Positions 16,839-24,485 of a stretch of DNA of 44,734 bases are shown piece by piece (within the stretch, counting starts at the first letter, position 1; every line of letters starts with the position of its first letter). The notes under the pieces were generated by a model. That model made no database searches and was not told where the DNA came from. It saw only the letters and a list, made by a program, of their open reading frames with translations. The stretch spans positions 1 to 44,734 of the forward strand of contig SHXM01000004.1 of NCBI GenBank assembly GCA_009693325.1, read 5' to 3'. The stretch is from Rhodoferax sp. Its GTDB lineage: Bacteria > Pseudomonadota > Gammaproteobacteria > Burkholderiales > Burkholderiaceae_C. Made by a program: the position numbers and the translations under genes.

Positions 16839-17903
16839 TTAATTGGCTTCTAGACGCAGCCGGTTCTGCGTCTGGCCATCAAAAATATGACATTGTTGGG
16901 CGCTGACGGCAAAGCCTGCCGGCTCGCCAATGCGGGCGCGGTAGTCCTTGCCGGCACGCGCGGTGACCACCTGCTCGCCGATGCGCACCATCACCAGGGT
17001 GGAGTCGCCGGTCAGCTCAAAGCTGAACACCTCGGCGCGAATTTGGGCCTGCTCAGGTGCGGCCACCGCCATGTCCTCGGCGCGCACGCCCAGAACCACG
17101 TCCACGCGGCTCTGCGTGCCAAAACCCGGCACCGACACACCTGGCGCCTCAAACACCCCGTCGCGCAGCGCCCCGGCGATCAGGTTCATCGAGGGTGAGC
17201 CGATGAAGCCCGCCACAAATAGGTTGGCGGGCTGGTTGTAGATCACCTCGGGCGTGCCAATTTGCTGGATCTCGGCGCGGCTCATCACCACCACCCGGTC
17301 GGCCAGGGTCATGGCCTCGATCTGGTCGTGCGTGACGTAAATGGTGGTCACCCCCAAGGTGTGGTGCAGGTGCTTGATGTGGGAGCGCATGGTGACGCGC
17401 AGCTTGGCGTCCAGGTTGCTTAGTGGCTCATCCATCAAAAACACCTTGGGCTGGCGCACGATGGCGCGGGCCAGCGCCACCCGCTGGCGCTGGCCGCCCG
17501 ACAACTCTTTGGGCCGGCGGTCCAGGTAGTCAGTCAGCTCCACCTGCGCTGCGGCTTTGAGCACCGCCGGCCTGATTTGCGCCCCCGGCATGCCGCGGAT
17601 GCGCAGCGGAAAGCTGATGTTCTCCTCCACCGTCATATTGGGGTACAGGCCGTAGCTTTGGAACACCATGGCCACATCACGGTCCTTGGGCTCCAGGTTG
17701 TTGACGCAGCGGTCGCCAATCCAGACCTCGCCGGTGCTGGGGTCTTCCAAGCCGGCCACCATGCGCATGGTGGTGGTCTTGCCGCAGCCGCTGGGGCCGA
17801 GCAGCACCAAAAATTCACCGTCGGCAATGTCGAGCGACATTTGCTTCACGCCCACGGCATTGCCCCAGGATTTGGACAGGTCTTTGAGCTCAACGCGGGC
17901 CAT
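16839..17903 (-). CDS. ABC transporter ATP-binding protein, CUT1 (UgpC/MalK-like)
   Basis: This 354-residue ATPase energises the importer. Walker A is GPSGCGKTT (near residue 38), the Q-loop lies in MVFQSYGLYPNMTVEENI, the signature is LSGGQRQRVALARA, and Walker B is VFLMDEPLSNLDAKLR, followed by the switch histidine in YVTHDQIEAMTLADRV. After residue ~240 comes a C-terminal OB/TOBE regulatory domain (SPSMNLIAGAL, then VVLGVRAEDMAV and a QVVTARAGKDYRARIGEPAGF end) as in MalK and UgpC. These domains mark CUT1 carbohydrate and glycerol-phosphate importers. It is 9 bp after the SnoaL-like gene of 17913-18869 and 24 bp before the binding-protein gene, within the same run. Family assignment is firm; substrate is not. 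Confidence 0.95.
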   Translation of the reverse strand: MARVELKDLSKSWGNAVGVKQMSLDIADGEFLVLLGPSGCGKTTTMRMVAGLEDPSTGEVWIGDRCVNNLEPKDRDVAMVFQSYGLYPNMTVEENISFPLRIRGMPGAQIRPAVLKAAAQVELTDYLDRRPKELSGGQRQRVALARAIVRQPKVFLMDEPLSNLDAKLRVTMRSHIKHLHHTLGVTTIYVTHDQIEAMTLADRVVVMSRAEIQQIGTPEVIYNQPANLFVAGFIGSPSMNLIAGALRDGVFEAPGVSVPGFGTQSRVDVVLGVRAEDMAVAAPEQAQIRAEVFSFELTGDSTLVMVRIGEQVVTARAGKDYRARIGEPAGFAVSAQQCHIFDGQTQNRLRLEAN

Positions 17904-17912
17904 GTTGCTGCC

Positions 17913-18869
17913 TCAAGCCTGCGGCGCCAGGACTTGCATCCAGATCGCCACCTCGTCAACCAACAACCACTCGCGCAGCACCCGCCCGTTGGCAAATTCA
18001 GCATGCGAGATGCCCATGATCTCCACCGTGTTGCCACTGGGCTCCCCATAGCGGCCCGGGCCAGCGTGCCGGGCCCGCACCCGCCAGCGCATGGCCACCG
18101 CCGGGTTGCGCTCAGCGCGGCGTACTTCGGCCAAGTGCTCAAGCTCGAACTGCGCGCCATCAAAGGCCGCCAGCAGATCGGCCCAAAAGTCCCGTATAGC
18201 GAGGTGTCCGTACAAACTCTGGCCAGCAGGTGCCGCCATCACACTGGCTCGGTCATGCAACTGAAGCACGCCATCGAGACCCTGGCCATGCCACAGCTGT
18301 TCATACAGGCCCAGGTAAGCCCGGGCAAGGGCCCCAGAGGCGATGTGCGAGCGGTAGGCACCCGGAACCGGCGGCATAGGCGGCTTGGCAATCGGTCCGC
18401 GCTGGGCCAGCCAGGCCTGGGCCAGGTCCCGCTCATGCAAGCCGATCTGCCGGGCAATCGCGGCCTGATCGCGCACCAGCCACTCATGGATGACACGGTT
18501 ATCCAGGCAAACGCAGTCGGCAATGGTGCGGGCATGGATGCGCCGAGCGCTGGCCGGGCCAAAGGCGCCGTCGCCCATATGCGTCATGGGCGAGAGAATC
18601 CGGTGAGATGACAGAAATCCGTGCTCGTCATCACCCGACCAAAGCACATCTTCAGCGAGCAGTTCGCGGTCAGGGAACATGACCAAGGTGGCCCGGGTCG
18701 AGTCCACCACCGGTCCGGCGCCCAGGCTCACGCCGCCGGGGGTCTCCACCGCACAATCGGCGCCGTAGTAGCGGTAAATATCGTCGATGCGCCGACCTTC
18801 CCAAATACGCTGGGTGATGACCCGAATATAGTGGTCAAGGTCCAGGAATTCGGCATCAAAACCCTTCAT
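17913..18869 (-). CDS. SnoaL/NTF2-like domain protein (318 aa)
   Basis: This 318-residue protein has two NTF2-like regions. The first (about residues 10-135) includes RRIDDIYRYYGADCAVETPGG and VDSTRATLVMFPDRELLAEDVLW. The second (about 170-305) includes YEQLWHGQGLDGVLQLHD, IRDFWADLLAAFDGAQFELEHL, AMRWRVRARHAG and REWLLVDEVAIWMQVLAPQA. The end resembles the polyketide-cyclase/limonene-epoxide-hydrolase-like subset of the SnoaL superfamily. It has no signal peptide or membrane segment. The ATG at 18869 is preceded by GAGGAG at 8-base spacing and overlaps the LacI-type gene stop as ATGA (18866-18869). A GTG at 18878 is possible but lies on the ribosome-binding site. It differs from the other SnoaL-like proteins in the cluster and lacks their VDVLAR end. 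Function unknown. Confidence 0.82.
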   Translation of the reverse strand: MKGFDAEFLDLDHYIRVITQRIWEGRRIDDIYRYYGADCAVETPGGVSLGAGPVVDSTRATLVMFPDRELLAEDVLWSGDDEHGFLSSHRILSPMTHMGDGAFGPASARRIHARTIADCVCLDNRVIHEWLVRDQAAIARQIGLHERDLAQAWLAQRGPIAKPPMPPVPGAYRSHIASGALARAYLGLYEQLWHGQGLDGVLQLHDRASVMAAPAGQSLYGHLAIRDFWADLLAAFDGAQFELEHLAEVRRAERNPAVAMRWRVRARHAGPGRYGEPSGNTVEIMGISHAEFANGRVLREWLLVDEVAIWMQVLAPQA

Positions 18870-19897
18870 GTCGCGCACTCCTCGTGTCGGTTTTGGCAGG
18901 AGCCGCGCAGCACCAACTGCCCGGCAATCACAATGTTGCGGGTGTTTGGCATGTCGTCCCCGCGCAGGTAGCTTTGAAGCAGCTCCACCGTGGCCTCCAC
19001 CATGGGCTGCACCGGCTGCTCAAAGGTGGTCAAGGCGTAGGATTCCCAGGCCGCTTGCGGCACATTGTCAAACCCCACCACCGACACCTGCTGGGGAACC
19101 GCCAGGCCGAGCTCATGGCGCAGGGTATCGAGCACCGCTATGGCCATCTGGTCGCTTGCGACAAACACCGCGTCCGGTCGCTGCTCGGCTTGGGCAAACA
19201 GGTCGCGCGTGGCCTGCCTGGCTTGAAGCACGTCATAGTTGCCGATTGCACGGGCATAGATGCGCTGGCCAGCCTCGGCCAAACCCTCCCGAAAACCCCG
19301 CTCCCGCTCCAGGTTGGTCGATGAATCCTCCCGCCCGGCCAGGTAGGCAATGCGCCGGTGGCCGCCAGCCACCAGAAAGCGGGCAATCTCACGCCCGCCG
19401 CCCACGTTGTCAGAGCGTACCGAGCTCACCGAGCCGGCACTGCCCGCGGCCATGATGCGGTTGAACAGCACCACCGGAATGCTGGCATCGGCGCAGCGCT
19501 GCGCCAAGGCGGAGGACAGGGTGGTGGCGCCCAGCACAATGCCATCGACCTTGTACTGCAGAATCTCGCCCACCAGGTCATCGGCGTTATGCCCATCGCT
19601 GATAAATATCAGCAGGTGGTAGCCATCCTGTTGCAGCCGCTGTGCCAGTTGCTCGAGCACCGCCGGGTAAAACAGGTTTTCGATGTGGGACAGCACCAGG
19701 CCGATGATGCGCGAGCGCCCCGTGATCAGGCTGCGGGCATGGGCGTTGGGCTGGTAGCCCAGCTTGCGCGCAGCCTCCTGCACCTTGTTGCGCATGGCCT
19801 CCGAAACACTGGCGCCAGCGGTGAAACAGCGGCTCACCGCCGACTGCGACACACCGGCCAGGCGCGCCACATCGAGCGAGGTGGCCTGCGTCTTCAT
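18866..19897 (-). CDS. LacI family transcriptional repressor
   Basis: This 343-residue repressor has an N-terminal helix-turn-helix (TSLDVARLAGVSQSAVSRCF, residues ~6-25), a hinge helix NAHARSLITG, and a periplasmic-binding-protein-like effector domain (residues ~62-340). That domain includes GLVLSHIENLFYPAVLEQLA, VSSVRSDNVGGGREIARFL, DAVFVASDQMAIAVLDTL and VSVVGFDNVPQAAWESYALTTFEQP. It binds DNA as a dimer and would release it on binding the imported compound or a metabolite. The two palindromes at 22573-22588 and 23789-23804 have the even, CG-centred dyad typical of LacI operators and are its likely sites. The gene lies inside the operon it probably controls, overlapping both neighbours by four bases (19894-19897 and 18866-18869), so repressor and enzymes are co-produced in a feedback loop. 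Confidence 0.95.
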   Translation of the reverse strand: MKTQATSLDVARLAGVSQSAVSRCFTAGASVSEAMRNKVQEAARKLGYQPNAHARSLITGRSRIIGLVLSHIENLFYPAVLEQLAQRLQQDGYHLLIFISDGHNADDLVGEILQYKVDGIVLGATTLSSALAQRCADASIPVVLFNRIMAAGSAGSVSSVRSDNVGGGREIARFLVAGGHRRIAYLAGREDSSTNLERERGFREGLAEAGQRIYARAIGNYDVLQARQATRDLFAQAEQRPDAVFVASDQMAIAVLDTLRHELGLAVPQQVSVVGFDNVPQAAWESYALTTFEQPVQPMVEATVELLQSYLRGDDMPNTRNIVIAGQLVLRGSCQNRHEECAT

Positions 19898-20676
19898 TGC
19901 GCCGTCCAGCCGCCGTCAACCATCAGCGCGCTGCCAGTCACCATGGCCGAGGCATCGCTGGCCAGGAACACCACCGCGCCCATGATGTCCTCGACCCGGC
20001 CGATGCGGCCCAGGGCAATGCGGGATTCGACAAAAGCCCGGAATTGCGCATCTTTGAGCATAGGCCGGGTCAGCTCTGTCTCTATAAAGGTCGGGCACAG
20101 GGTGTTGACCCGGATGTTTTGCCCGCCAAGCTCCCAGGCCAATGCCTTGCACAGACCCTCTAGCGCATGCTTGCTGGCGCAATAAAGCGTGCGTTTAGGG
20201 CCGCCCACATGCCCCATTTGAGAGGAAACATGAATGATGGAGCCGGCCTGCCCAAGCGCACTAAGGCCGCGCGCGACCTCGCGCGAAAGAAAAAATGCCG
20301 CCTTGATATTCACCGCCAGCACCGCATCGATGTCCTCTGCGGTGGTGTCGGCCAGCAGCTTTGGGCGGTTGGTGCCAGCGCTGTTGACCAGGATTTGAAA
20401 CGGCCCCCTGGCCGCGAGTTCCCGCTGCACCGCCAGCGCATCGGTGACATCGAGTGCCAGCACCTGGGCACGCCCACCCGCCTGCCCAATGGCCGCTGCC
20501 GCCTGCTCGAGTTCTGACACGGTGCGCGCCGCCAGCGTCACCTCAGCGCCGGCCTGCGCCAGGGCCTGGGCTGCCGCCAGACCAATGCCGCGGCCGGCAC
20601 CCGCCACCAGGGCACGCCGGCCATCCAGCCGGAACGAAGGGGTCATGGCCACAGAGCCTGCGCCGGGACGGCTCAT
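19894..20676 (-). CDS. Short-chain dehydrogenase/reductase (SDR)
   Basis: This 260-residue classical SDR has a Rossmann cofactor motif GAGRGIG (residues ~27-33), NSAGTNRP, the catalytic serine in IIHVSSQMG, and the YxxxK pair in YCASKHALEG. The end is MVTGSALMVDGGWTAQ. It should oxidise or reduce a secondary alcohol with NAD(P). The acidic residue usual for NAD preference is not clear after the second strand (LAARTVSELE suggests NADP). The start at 20676 overlaps the upstream stop as ATGA; an internal ATG at 20646 (MTPSFRLDG) is an alternative. Next to the HisD-like enzyme it suggests a two-step oxidation of a polyol-like substrate. The substrate is unknown. Confidence 0.93.
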   Translation of the reverse strand: MSRPGAGSVAMTPSFRLDGRRALVAGAGRGIGLAAAQALAQAGAEVTLAARTVSELEQAAAAIGQAGGRAQVLALDVTDALAVQRELAARGPFQILVNSAGTNRPKLLADTTAEDIDAVLAVNIKAAFFLSREVARGLSALGQAGSIIHVSSQMGHVGGPKRTLYCASKHALEGLCKALAWELGGQNIRVNTLCPTFIETELTRPMLKDAQFRAFVESRIALGRIGRVEDIMGAVVFLASDASAMVTGSALMVDGGWTAQ

Positions 20677-21209
20677 GCTGCGGGCTGCAGGCGCGGCGGT
20701 GCACGCTCGCCCCGGTCAAAGGCCTCCCAGCCCTCGCCCTGAAACGGATCAACGCCCAGTTGCTGCATCACGTGAGCAAAATCCACCGACACCCAGTTGT
20801 CCACAATCTTGCCGTCCTGCACCTTCCAGAAATCCATGTAGCGGATCTCGATGCGTTTGCCGGTGGGCGCAATGCCCATGAAGGTGCCGGTGTGTGTGGC
20901 CTCTTGCCGCCCAAAGGCGGCCATCCACTCGCCCTGCACGATGCGGGCCTCGTCAATGCACACCTTGTCAGAAAACGCAGCCTGGAACGGGCGCTGCCAG
21001 TTGTCCTGGAACGCCTTGACACCCAGCTTGGTGCCGCAGCCGGCGTTGCCCAGCCAGCGAAAGTCTTTGGCAAAAAACGCCTCAATGCCGTCGATGGTGT
21101 GGTCGTTCAGGCCGTCCACCATGCCCTCCACCACACGGCGGGTGGCCTCGGTCTGGGACAGGTCGTTGTCGCGCGTGAGCGCTGCCTGTTCGGGGCGGGC
21201 CCCTTTCAT
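20673..21209 (-). CDS. SnoaL-like ester cyclase family protein (178 aa)
   Basis: This single-domain SnoaL/NTF2-like protein fits the ester-cyclase-type family: [67 protein letters not shown] and [20 protein letters not shown]. The final stretch matches, with gaps, the end of the tandem-domain proteins in the same cluster, so the four probably share ancestry. The cone-shaped fold binds hydrophobic or carbonyl ligands and can catalyse isomerisation, dehydration or aldol cyclisation. The start at 21209 gives an ATGA overlap with the HisD-like gene stop (21206-21209); the longer frame to 21416 was rejected because it lies in that gene. No signal peptide. Function within the pathway unknown. Confidence 0.85.
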   Translation of the reverse strand: MKGARPEQAALTRDNDLSQTEATRRVVEGMVDGLNDHTIDGIEAFFAKDFRWLGNAGCGTKLGVKAFQDNWQRPFQAAFSDKVCIDEARIVQGEWMAAFGRQEATHTGTFMGIAPTGKRIEIRYMDFWKVQDGKIVDNWVSVDFAHVMQQLGVDPFQGEGWEAFDRGERAPPRLQPAA

Positions 21210-22534
21210 GCTGGTCCGTCCAGCGCCGGCACGGGCTGGTACCAGGGCACCTCGGCGCGGTCGCCGTAGCGGCGCACCCGCAGGTTGGCCTGCTCGCCGT
21301 GGCCAGCAAAGTTTTCCATGTGGCACAGGCGCGAGCAAACCTCGCCAATGCTGGCACTGGCCGCATCGGTCAGCACCCGCTGGTAGGTGCAGGTTTTGAG
21401 AAACTTGCCGACCCACAGGCCACCGGTGTAACGGGCTGATCTGTTGGTGGGCAGGGTGTGGTTGGTGCCGATCACCTTGTCGCCAAAGCTCACGTTGGTG
21501 CGCGGGCCCAGGAACAGCGCGCCAAAATTGGTCATGCGCTGCAAGAAGTAATCCGGGTCACGCGTCATCACCTGCACATGCTCGGAGGCGAGCTCATCGG
21601 CCTTGGCCAGCATTTCCTCATCGCTGTCGCAGACGATGACCTCGCCATAGACCTCCCAGGCCTTGCCGGCAATGGCGGCAGTGGGCAATATCTTGAGTTG
21701 CCGCTCCACCTCTGCCATGGTGTCGCGCGCCAGTTTTTCAGAGGTGGTCAGCAGCACCGCAGGCGAGGTGGGCCCGTGCTCGGCCTGGCCCAGCAGGTCC
21801 ACCGCGCACATTTCGCCGTCGACTGATTCGTCGGCGATCACCAGGGTCTCGGTCGGGCCGGCGAACAGGTCGATGCCAACCCGGCCATACAACTGGCGCT
21901 TGGCCTCGGCCACAAACATATTGCCCGGGCCCACCAGCATGTCCACCGCCGCCACCGATTCAGTGCCGATGGCCATGGCGGCCACCGCCTGCACCCCGCC
22001 CAACACCAAAATTTGGTCAGCCCCCGCAAAGTGCATGGCCGCCACGATGGCCGGGTGCGGCGCACCCTGGTAGGGCGGCGCGGTAGCCACCACGCGCGGC
22101 ACGCCGGCCACCTTGGCGGTCAAAACGCTCATGTGGGCCGAGGCAATCAGGGGGTACTTGCCCCCGGGAACGTAGCAGCCCGCCGCGTTGACCGGGATAT
22201 GCCGGTGCCCCAGGATCACGCCGGGCAGGGTTTGCACCTCGACATCGCGCAGGCTGTCGCGCTGAATCTGTGCAAAGTTGCGGATCTGGGTTTGCGCGAA
22301 CCGGATGTCTTCAATTTCGCGCGCCGAGAGCCGTCCAACGGCAGCCTCGATATCTGCCTGCGACAAAGCGAAGCTGGCTGGGTCCCAGCCATCGAACTTG
22401 CGGCTGTATTCGCGCACGGCGGCGTCGCCGCGTTGCTCTATGTCTTTCAGGATGCCCTCCACCGTGGCGCGCACCTGCGCGTCGTCGTCGGCCCGGCCCT
22501 GGGCGTCTTTGCCGCGTTTGAGATATCGAATCAT
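21206..22534 (-). CDS. Histidinol-dehydrogenase-like NAD+ dehydrogenase (HpsN-type catabolic paralogue)
   Basis: This 442-residue enzyme of the HisD family performs NAD+-dependent oxidation of a primary alcohol through an aldehyde to a carboxylate. The zinc ligands of E. coli HisD are all matched: Gln and His in [11 protein letters not shown], Asp in [15 protein letters not shown], His in [13 protein letters not shown]. The catalytic Glu-His pair is in ASEHVQV. No other histidine genes are nearby and the neighbours are catabolic, so this is a catabolic paralogue. In the same family, HpsN (sulfopropanediol 3-dehydrogenase) oxidises dihydroxypropanesulfonate; the product may act on a related polyol. 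The ATG at 22534 (MIRYLKRG) was chosen because the upstream in-frame extension runs through the operator palindrome. Only a weak GGGGTGC precedes it. Confidence 0.88.
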   Translation of the reverse strand: MIRYLKRGKDAQGRADDDAQVRATVEGILKDIEQRGDAAVREYSRKFDGWDPASFALSQADIEAAVGRLSAREIEDIRFAQTQIRNFAQIQRDSLRDVEVQTLPGVILGHRHIPVNAAGCYVPGGKYPLIASAHMSVLTAKVAGVPRVVATAPPYQGAPHPAIVAAMHFAGADQILVLGGVQAVAAMAIGTESVAAVDMLVGPGNMFVAEAKRQLYGRVGIDLFAGPTETLVIADESVDGEMCAVDLLGQAEHGPTSPAVLLTTSEKLARDTMAEVERQLKILPTAAIAGKAWEVYGEVIVCDSDEEMLAKADELASEHVQVMTRDPDYFLQRMTNFGALFLGPRTNVSFGDKVIGTNHTLPTNRSARYTGGLWVGKFLKTCTYQRVLTDAASASIGEVCSRLCHMENFAGHGEQANLRVRRYGDRAEVPWYQPVPALDGPA

Positions 22535-22572
22535 GACCACTGCACCCCGGTTGATCTTGCCCAAAAAATTTC

Positions 22573-22588
22573 TTGCATACGTATGCAA
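22573..22588. promoter_or_regulatory. Probable LacI-family operator 1 (TTGCATACGTATGCAA)
   Basis: This is a perfect 16-bp palindrome, TTGCATACGTATGCAA, in the 111-bp gap between the SnoaL-like gene (stop at 22646) and the HisD-like start at 22534. It ends 38 bp upstream of that start. The even dyad with central CG is the usual shape for LacI-family operators, in which the hinge helices insert at the centre. An almost identical copy lies at 23789-23804. On the minus strand a TTTACA hexamer sits just before the palindrome, so the site would cover or abut the promoter. The assignment to the LacI protein encoded at 18866-19897 is inference from co-location and form. Confidence 0.75.
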
Positions 22589-22645
22589 TGTAAAACAAAA
22601 AAAGGCTTTGGGTATTGGTAGTTTCCCGTAATTGGTGGGGCCAGA

Positions 22646-23707
22646 CTAGCCGCGCCGGGCAAACTGGCTACGCACCCGGGCCAGCACATCGACATCGAGC
22701 TGCAGCAGCACATTGATGAGGTCGATCGGCACCCAGTTCTCCCGGATCAGGCCCTGTTCGGCGCTGTAAAAGTCCATCACCCGCATGGTGATGGCGCGCC
22801 CGGTGGGCGGCAGGCCCAGCCAGCCACCGCCCTGGTGCAGCATGTGCCGGCTCGGCCAGCCGCCGGTGGCCGAGAAACGACCGTCCCCGATGCGCACGTA
22901 GTGGCTGCCCCCGTGCTGACCCATGCCCACGGGCTGAGGCAGCTTGGGGTCGCGCGGGAAGGCGGTGCGAAAGGGCAGCTGGTGCACATCGACAAAACCA
23001 TCGAGCCCGCGCGAGGTACCAATGCCGCTGGGGCCAAACCACATCATGTGCGGGTGCCAAAACTCGCGCTGCGGCATCGCCAGCAGGCCCTCGCGCCCCA
23101 AATTGAGCGTGTCGTCATAGGCACCCAAAGAAGCCTGCATGGCCAGGCTCAAGGCCAGGCTGGCGGCCGACTCCTGCGGATCCTGCGCCGAGAGCACCAG
23201 GCCATCAGCGGCCAGCGGGCCGGGCCACATGCCCTCAAAACCCGGGCTTGGCGGCAGCGGCCAAAAACCCATCTGGCGAACCGCGTCCAGCACATCGAGC
23301 AGCACCGTGCTTTGCACAATGCGCCCGTCCACCAGCTGGTGGAACTCGCCGTAGCGCAAATACAGCAGCTGCCCGGTCGCCGGCAGGCCCAGCCAATCGT
23401 GCTGAAAACACCCGCACAGGTGACCCACTGCGCCCACATAATCGCGCCCCTGGTACTGGCCGCCGATCAGCAACTGCTCGCGCCGCTCCATATCCGGGAA
23501 GGCGTGCAGCAGGGGCTGCCAGAACATCTGCGCAATGGCCGCCACGCCCTGCACTTCATTCCAGGGGTGCGAACCACGCCACTCGGCATCCGGGTGGTAG
23601 GCCTGCGCCAGCAGCCCTGGCGCGGCCGCCGGCCCGCCGTGTACCAAACTACCCATGATGGACCGGACCCAATCTTTGCTGGCCAGCTTGGTGGCTTCAT
23701 TCAACAT
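22646..23707 (-). CDS. Tandem SnoaL/NTF2-like domain protein (353 aa)
   Basis: This protein has two NTF2/SnoaL-like domains: residues ~15-165 with FPDMERREQLLIGGQYQGRDYVG and WLGLPATGQLLYLRYGEFHQL, and residues ~190-345 with EGLLAMPQREFWHPHMMWFG and WLGLPPTGRAITMRVMDFYS. The C terminus, LIRENWVPIDLINV then LQLDVDVLARVRSQF, closely resembles the product of 12627-13667. The middle stretch MMWFGPSGIGTSRGLDGF is also matched there (MSWYGPSGIGTGRGIAGF). These two are therefore paralogues within one cluster. Each has an internal duplication of about 150 residues, probably giving a pseudo-dimer. There is no signal peptide. A ribosome-binding site GGAGCCGCAGC lies before the ATG. This is the first gene of the run, with operator 2 about 80 bp upstream. 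Biochemical role unknown. Confidence 0.83.
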   Translation of the reverse strand: MLNEATKLASKDWVRSIMGSLVHGGPAAAPGLLAQAYHPDAEWRGSHPWNEVQGVAAIAQMFWQPLLHAFPDMERREQLLIGGQYQGRDYVGAVGHLCGCFQHDWLGLPATGQLLYLRYGEFHQLVDGRIVQSTVLLDVLDAVRQMGFWPLPPSPGFEGMWPGPLAADGLVLSAQDPQESAASLALSLAMQASLGAYDDTLNLGREGLLAMPQREFWHPHMMWFGPSGIGTSRGLDGFVDVHQLPFRTAFPRDPKLPQPVGMGQHGGSHYVRIGDGRFSATGGWPSRHMLHQGGGWLGLPPTGRAITMRVMDFYSAEQGLIRENWVPIDLINVLLQLDVDVLARVRSQFARRG

Positions 23708-23876
23708 GCGCTGCGGCTCCTGAATACGGCTTGCTTAACCCCACCCGAACAGACCATCCGCCCCGGCGCTGCCGGCATTCTAGTGTTCATGCATACGCAT
23801 GCAAAGCAGGCCCGGTCGTGGCGGGGATGTCGGTGTTGTGAGGGTGCCAGCCAGGTGAGCCGGGAACGACGGCGGG
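23708..23876. other. Intergenic region with the cluster's upstream control DNA
   Basis: This 169-bp gap between the 5-formyltetrahydrofolate cyclo-ligase stop and the first gene of the catabolic cluster contains operator 2 at 23789-23804. The rest is GC-rich with no gene. No clear factor-independent terminator for the upstream gene was seen, so some readthrough into the cluster is possible. Confidence 0.5.
23789..23804. promoter_or_regulatory. Probable LacI-family operator 2 (ATGCATACGCATGCAA)
   Basis: ATGCATACGCATGCAA differs from operator 1 at only two of 16 positions and keeps the CG centre. It lies about 81 bp upstream of the start of the gene at 22646-23707, the first gene of the minus-strand cluster. 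Two copies 1.2 kb apart, each before a leading gene, suggest either two controlled promoters or a DNA loop held by a tetrameric repressor. The sequence match is direct; the regulator and the looping are inference. Confidence 0.7.
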
Positions 23877-24476
23877 CTAAAGGGGCCAGGCGACGCCTTT
23901 GTCGTTCAGGATAGCGTCTAGCGGCAGGTCATGGGCTTCGGGTTGGAAGTCGGGCAAAAAACCGTTGGCAAAACCCAGGCCAACGGTGAAGGGGCGGGGT
24001 TGCAGGGTGGCGAGCATGCGGTCGTAGAAACCGCCGCCATAGCCCAGCCGGTAGCCACCGGGCGCGTAGCCCACGCAGGCCACAAACAGCAGCGTGGGCG
24101 CGATCACCGCGGTCTCCCTGGGCTTGGGTATGCCAAAGGCGTCCTCTTCCATCGGGCAGCCTGGGTACCAGGCATGAAAGCCCATGTTCTTGCTGGCCCG
24201 GTCGACCACCGGCAGGCCAATGCGCCGCGGCTGTGGCTGATCAATCAGCTCGCCGTCTTCTTTCCAGCGGTGCAGGGCTGGCAGCGGGTCGAACTCGCCT
24301 TTGACGGGCCAGTAAGCGCCAATCACGATGTCAGGGCGCCCGATCAGCCAGATGCGCATCACCCGCTGCAGCAAATCAGCCCGTTGCAGGCGATCGGGCA
24401 TGTTCAGACGTTGCTCGATCAAAACCTTGCGAAGGGCTTTTTTATCCTGCGCCTTCTGTGTTTCAGAGTTATTCAT
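23877..24476 (-). CDS. 5-formyltetrahydrofolate cyclo-ligase
   Basis: This 199-residue enzyme converts 5-formyl-THF to 5,10-methenyl-THF with ATP, recycling the stable folate pool in the cytoplasm. Family features are the N-terminal lysine/arginine-rich KKALRKVLIEQRLNM, YWPVKGEFDPLPAL for substrate binding, and the hallmark RLGYGGGFYDRMLA near residue 140 with Mg-ATP binding residues. FVACVGYAPGGY precedes it. The length of 199 residues is normal for the family. It is divergent from the transglycosylase gene, with only 9 bp between the two start codons, so both promoters must overlap the opposite coding sequence or be shared. The common names are ygfA and fau; the gene symbol is left blank. 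Confidence 0.93.
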   Translation of the reverse strand: MNNSETQKAQDKKALRKVLIEQRLNMPDRLQRADLLQRVMRIWLIGRPDIVIGAYWPVKGEFDPLPALHRWKEDGELIDQPQPRRIGLPVVDRASKNMGFHAWYPGCPMEEDAFGIPKPRETAVIAPTLLFVACVGYAPGGYRLGYGGGFYDRMLATLQPRPFTVGLGFANGFLPDFQPEAHDLPLDAILNDKGVAWPL

Positions 24477-24485
24477 AATCCTCGC

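Noticed and set aside
21206-22534. Biosynthetic hisD of a histidine operon
   Set aside because: No other histidine gene is nearby, and the gene lies under a LacI-type operator within catabolic genes.
23931-24485. Upstream extension of the lytic transglycosylase frame
   Set aside because: It reads antisense through the folate ligase gene and would bury the signal peptide that starts at 24486.
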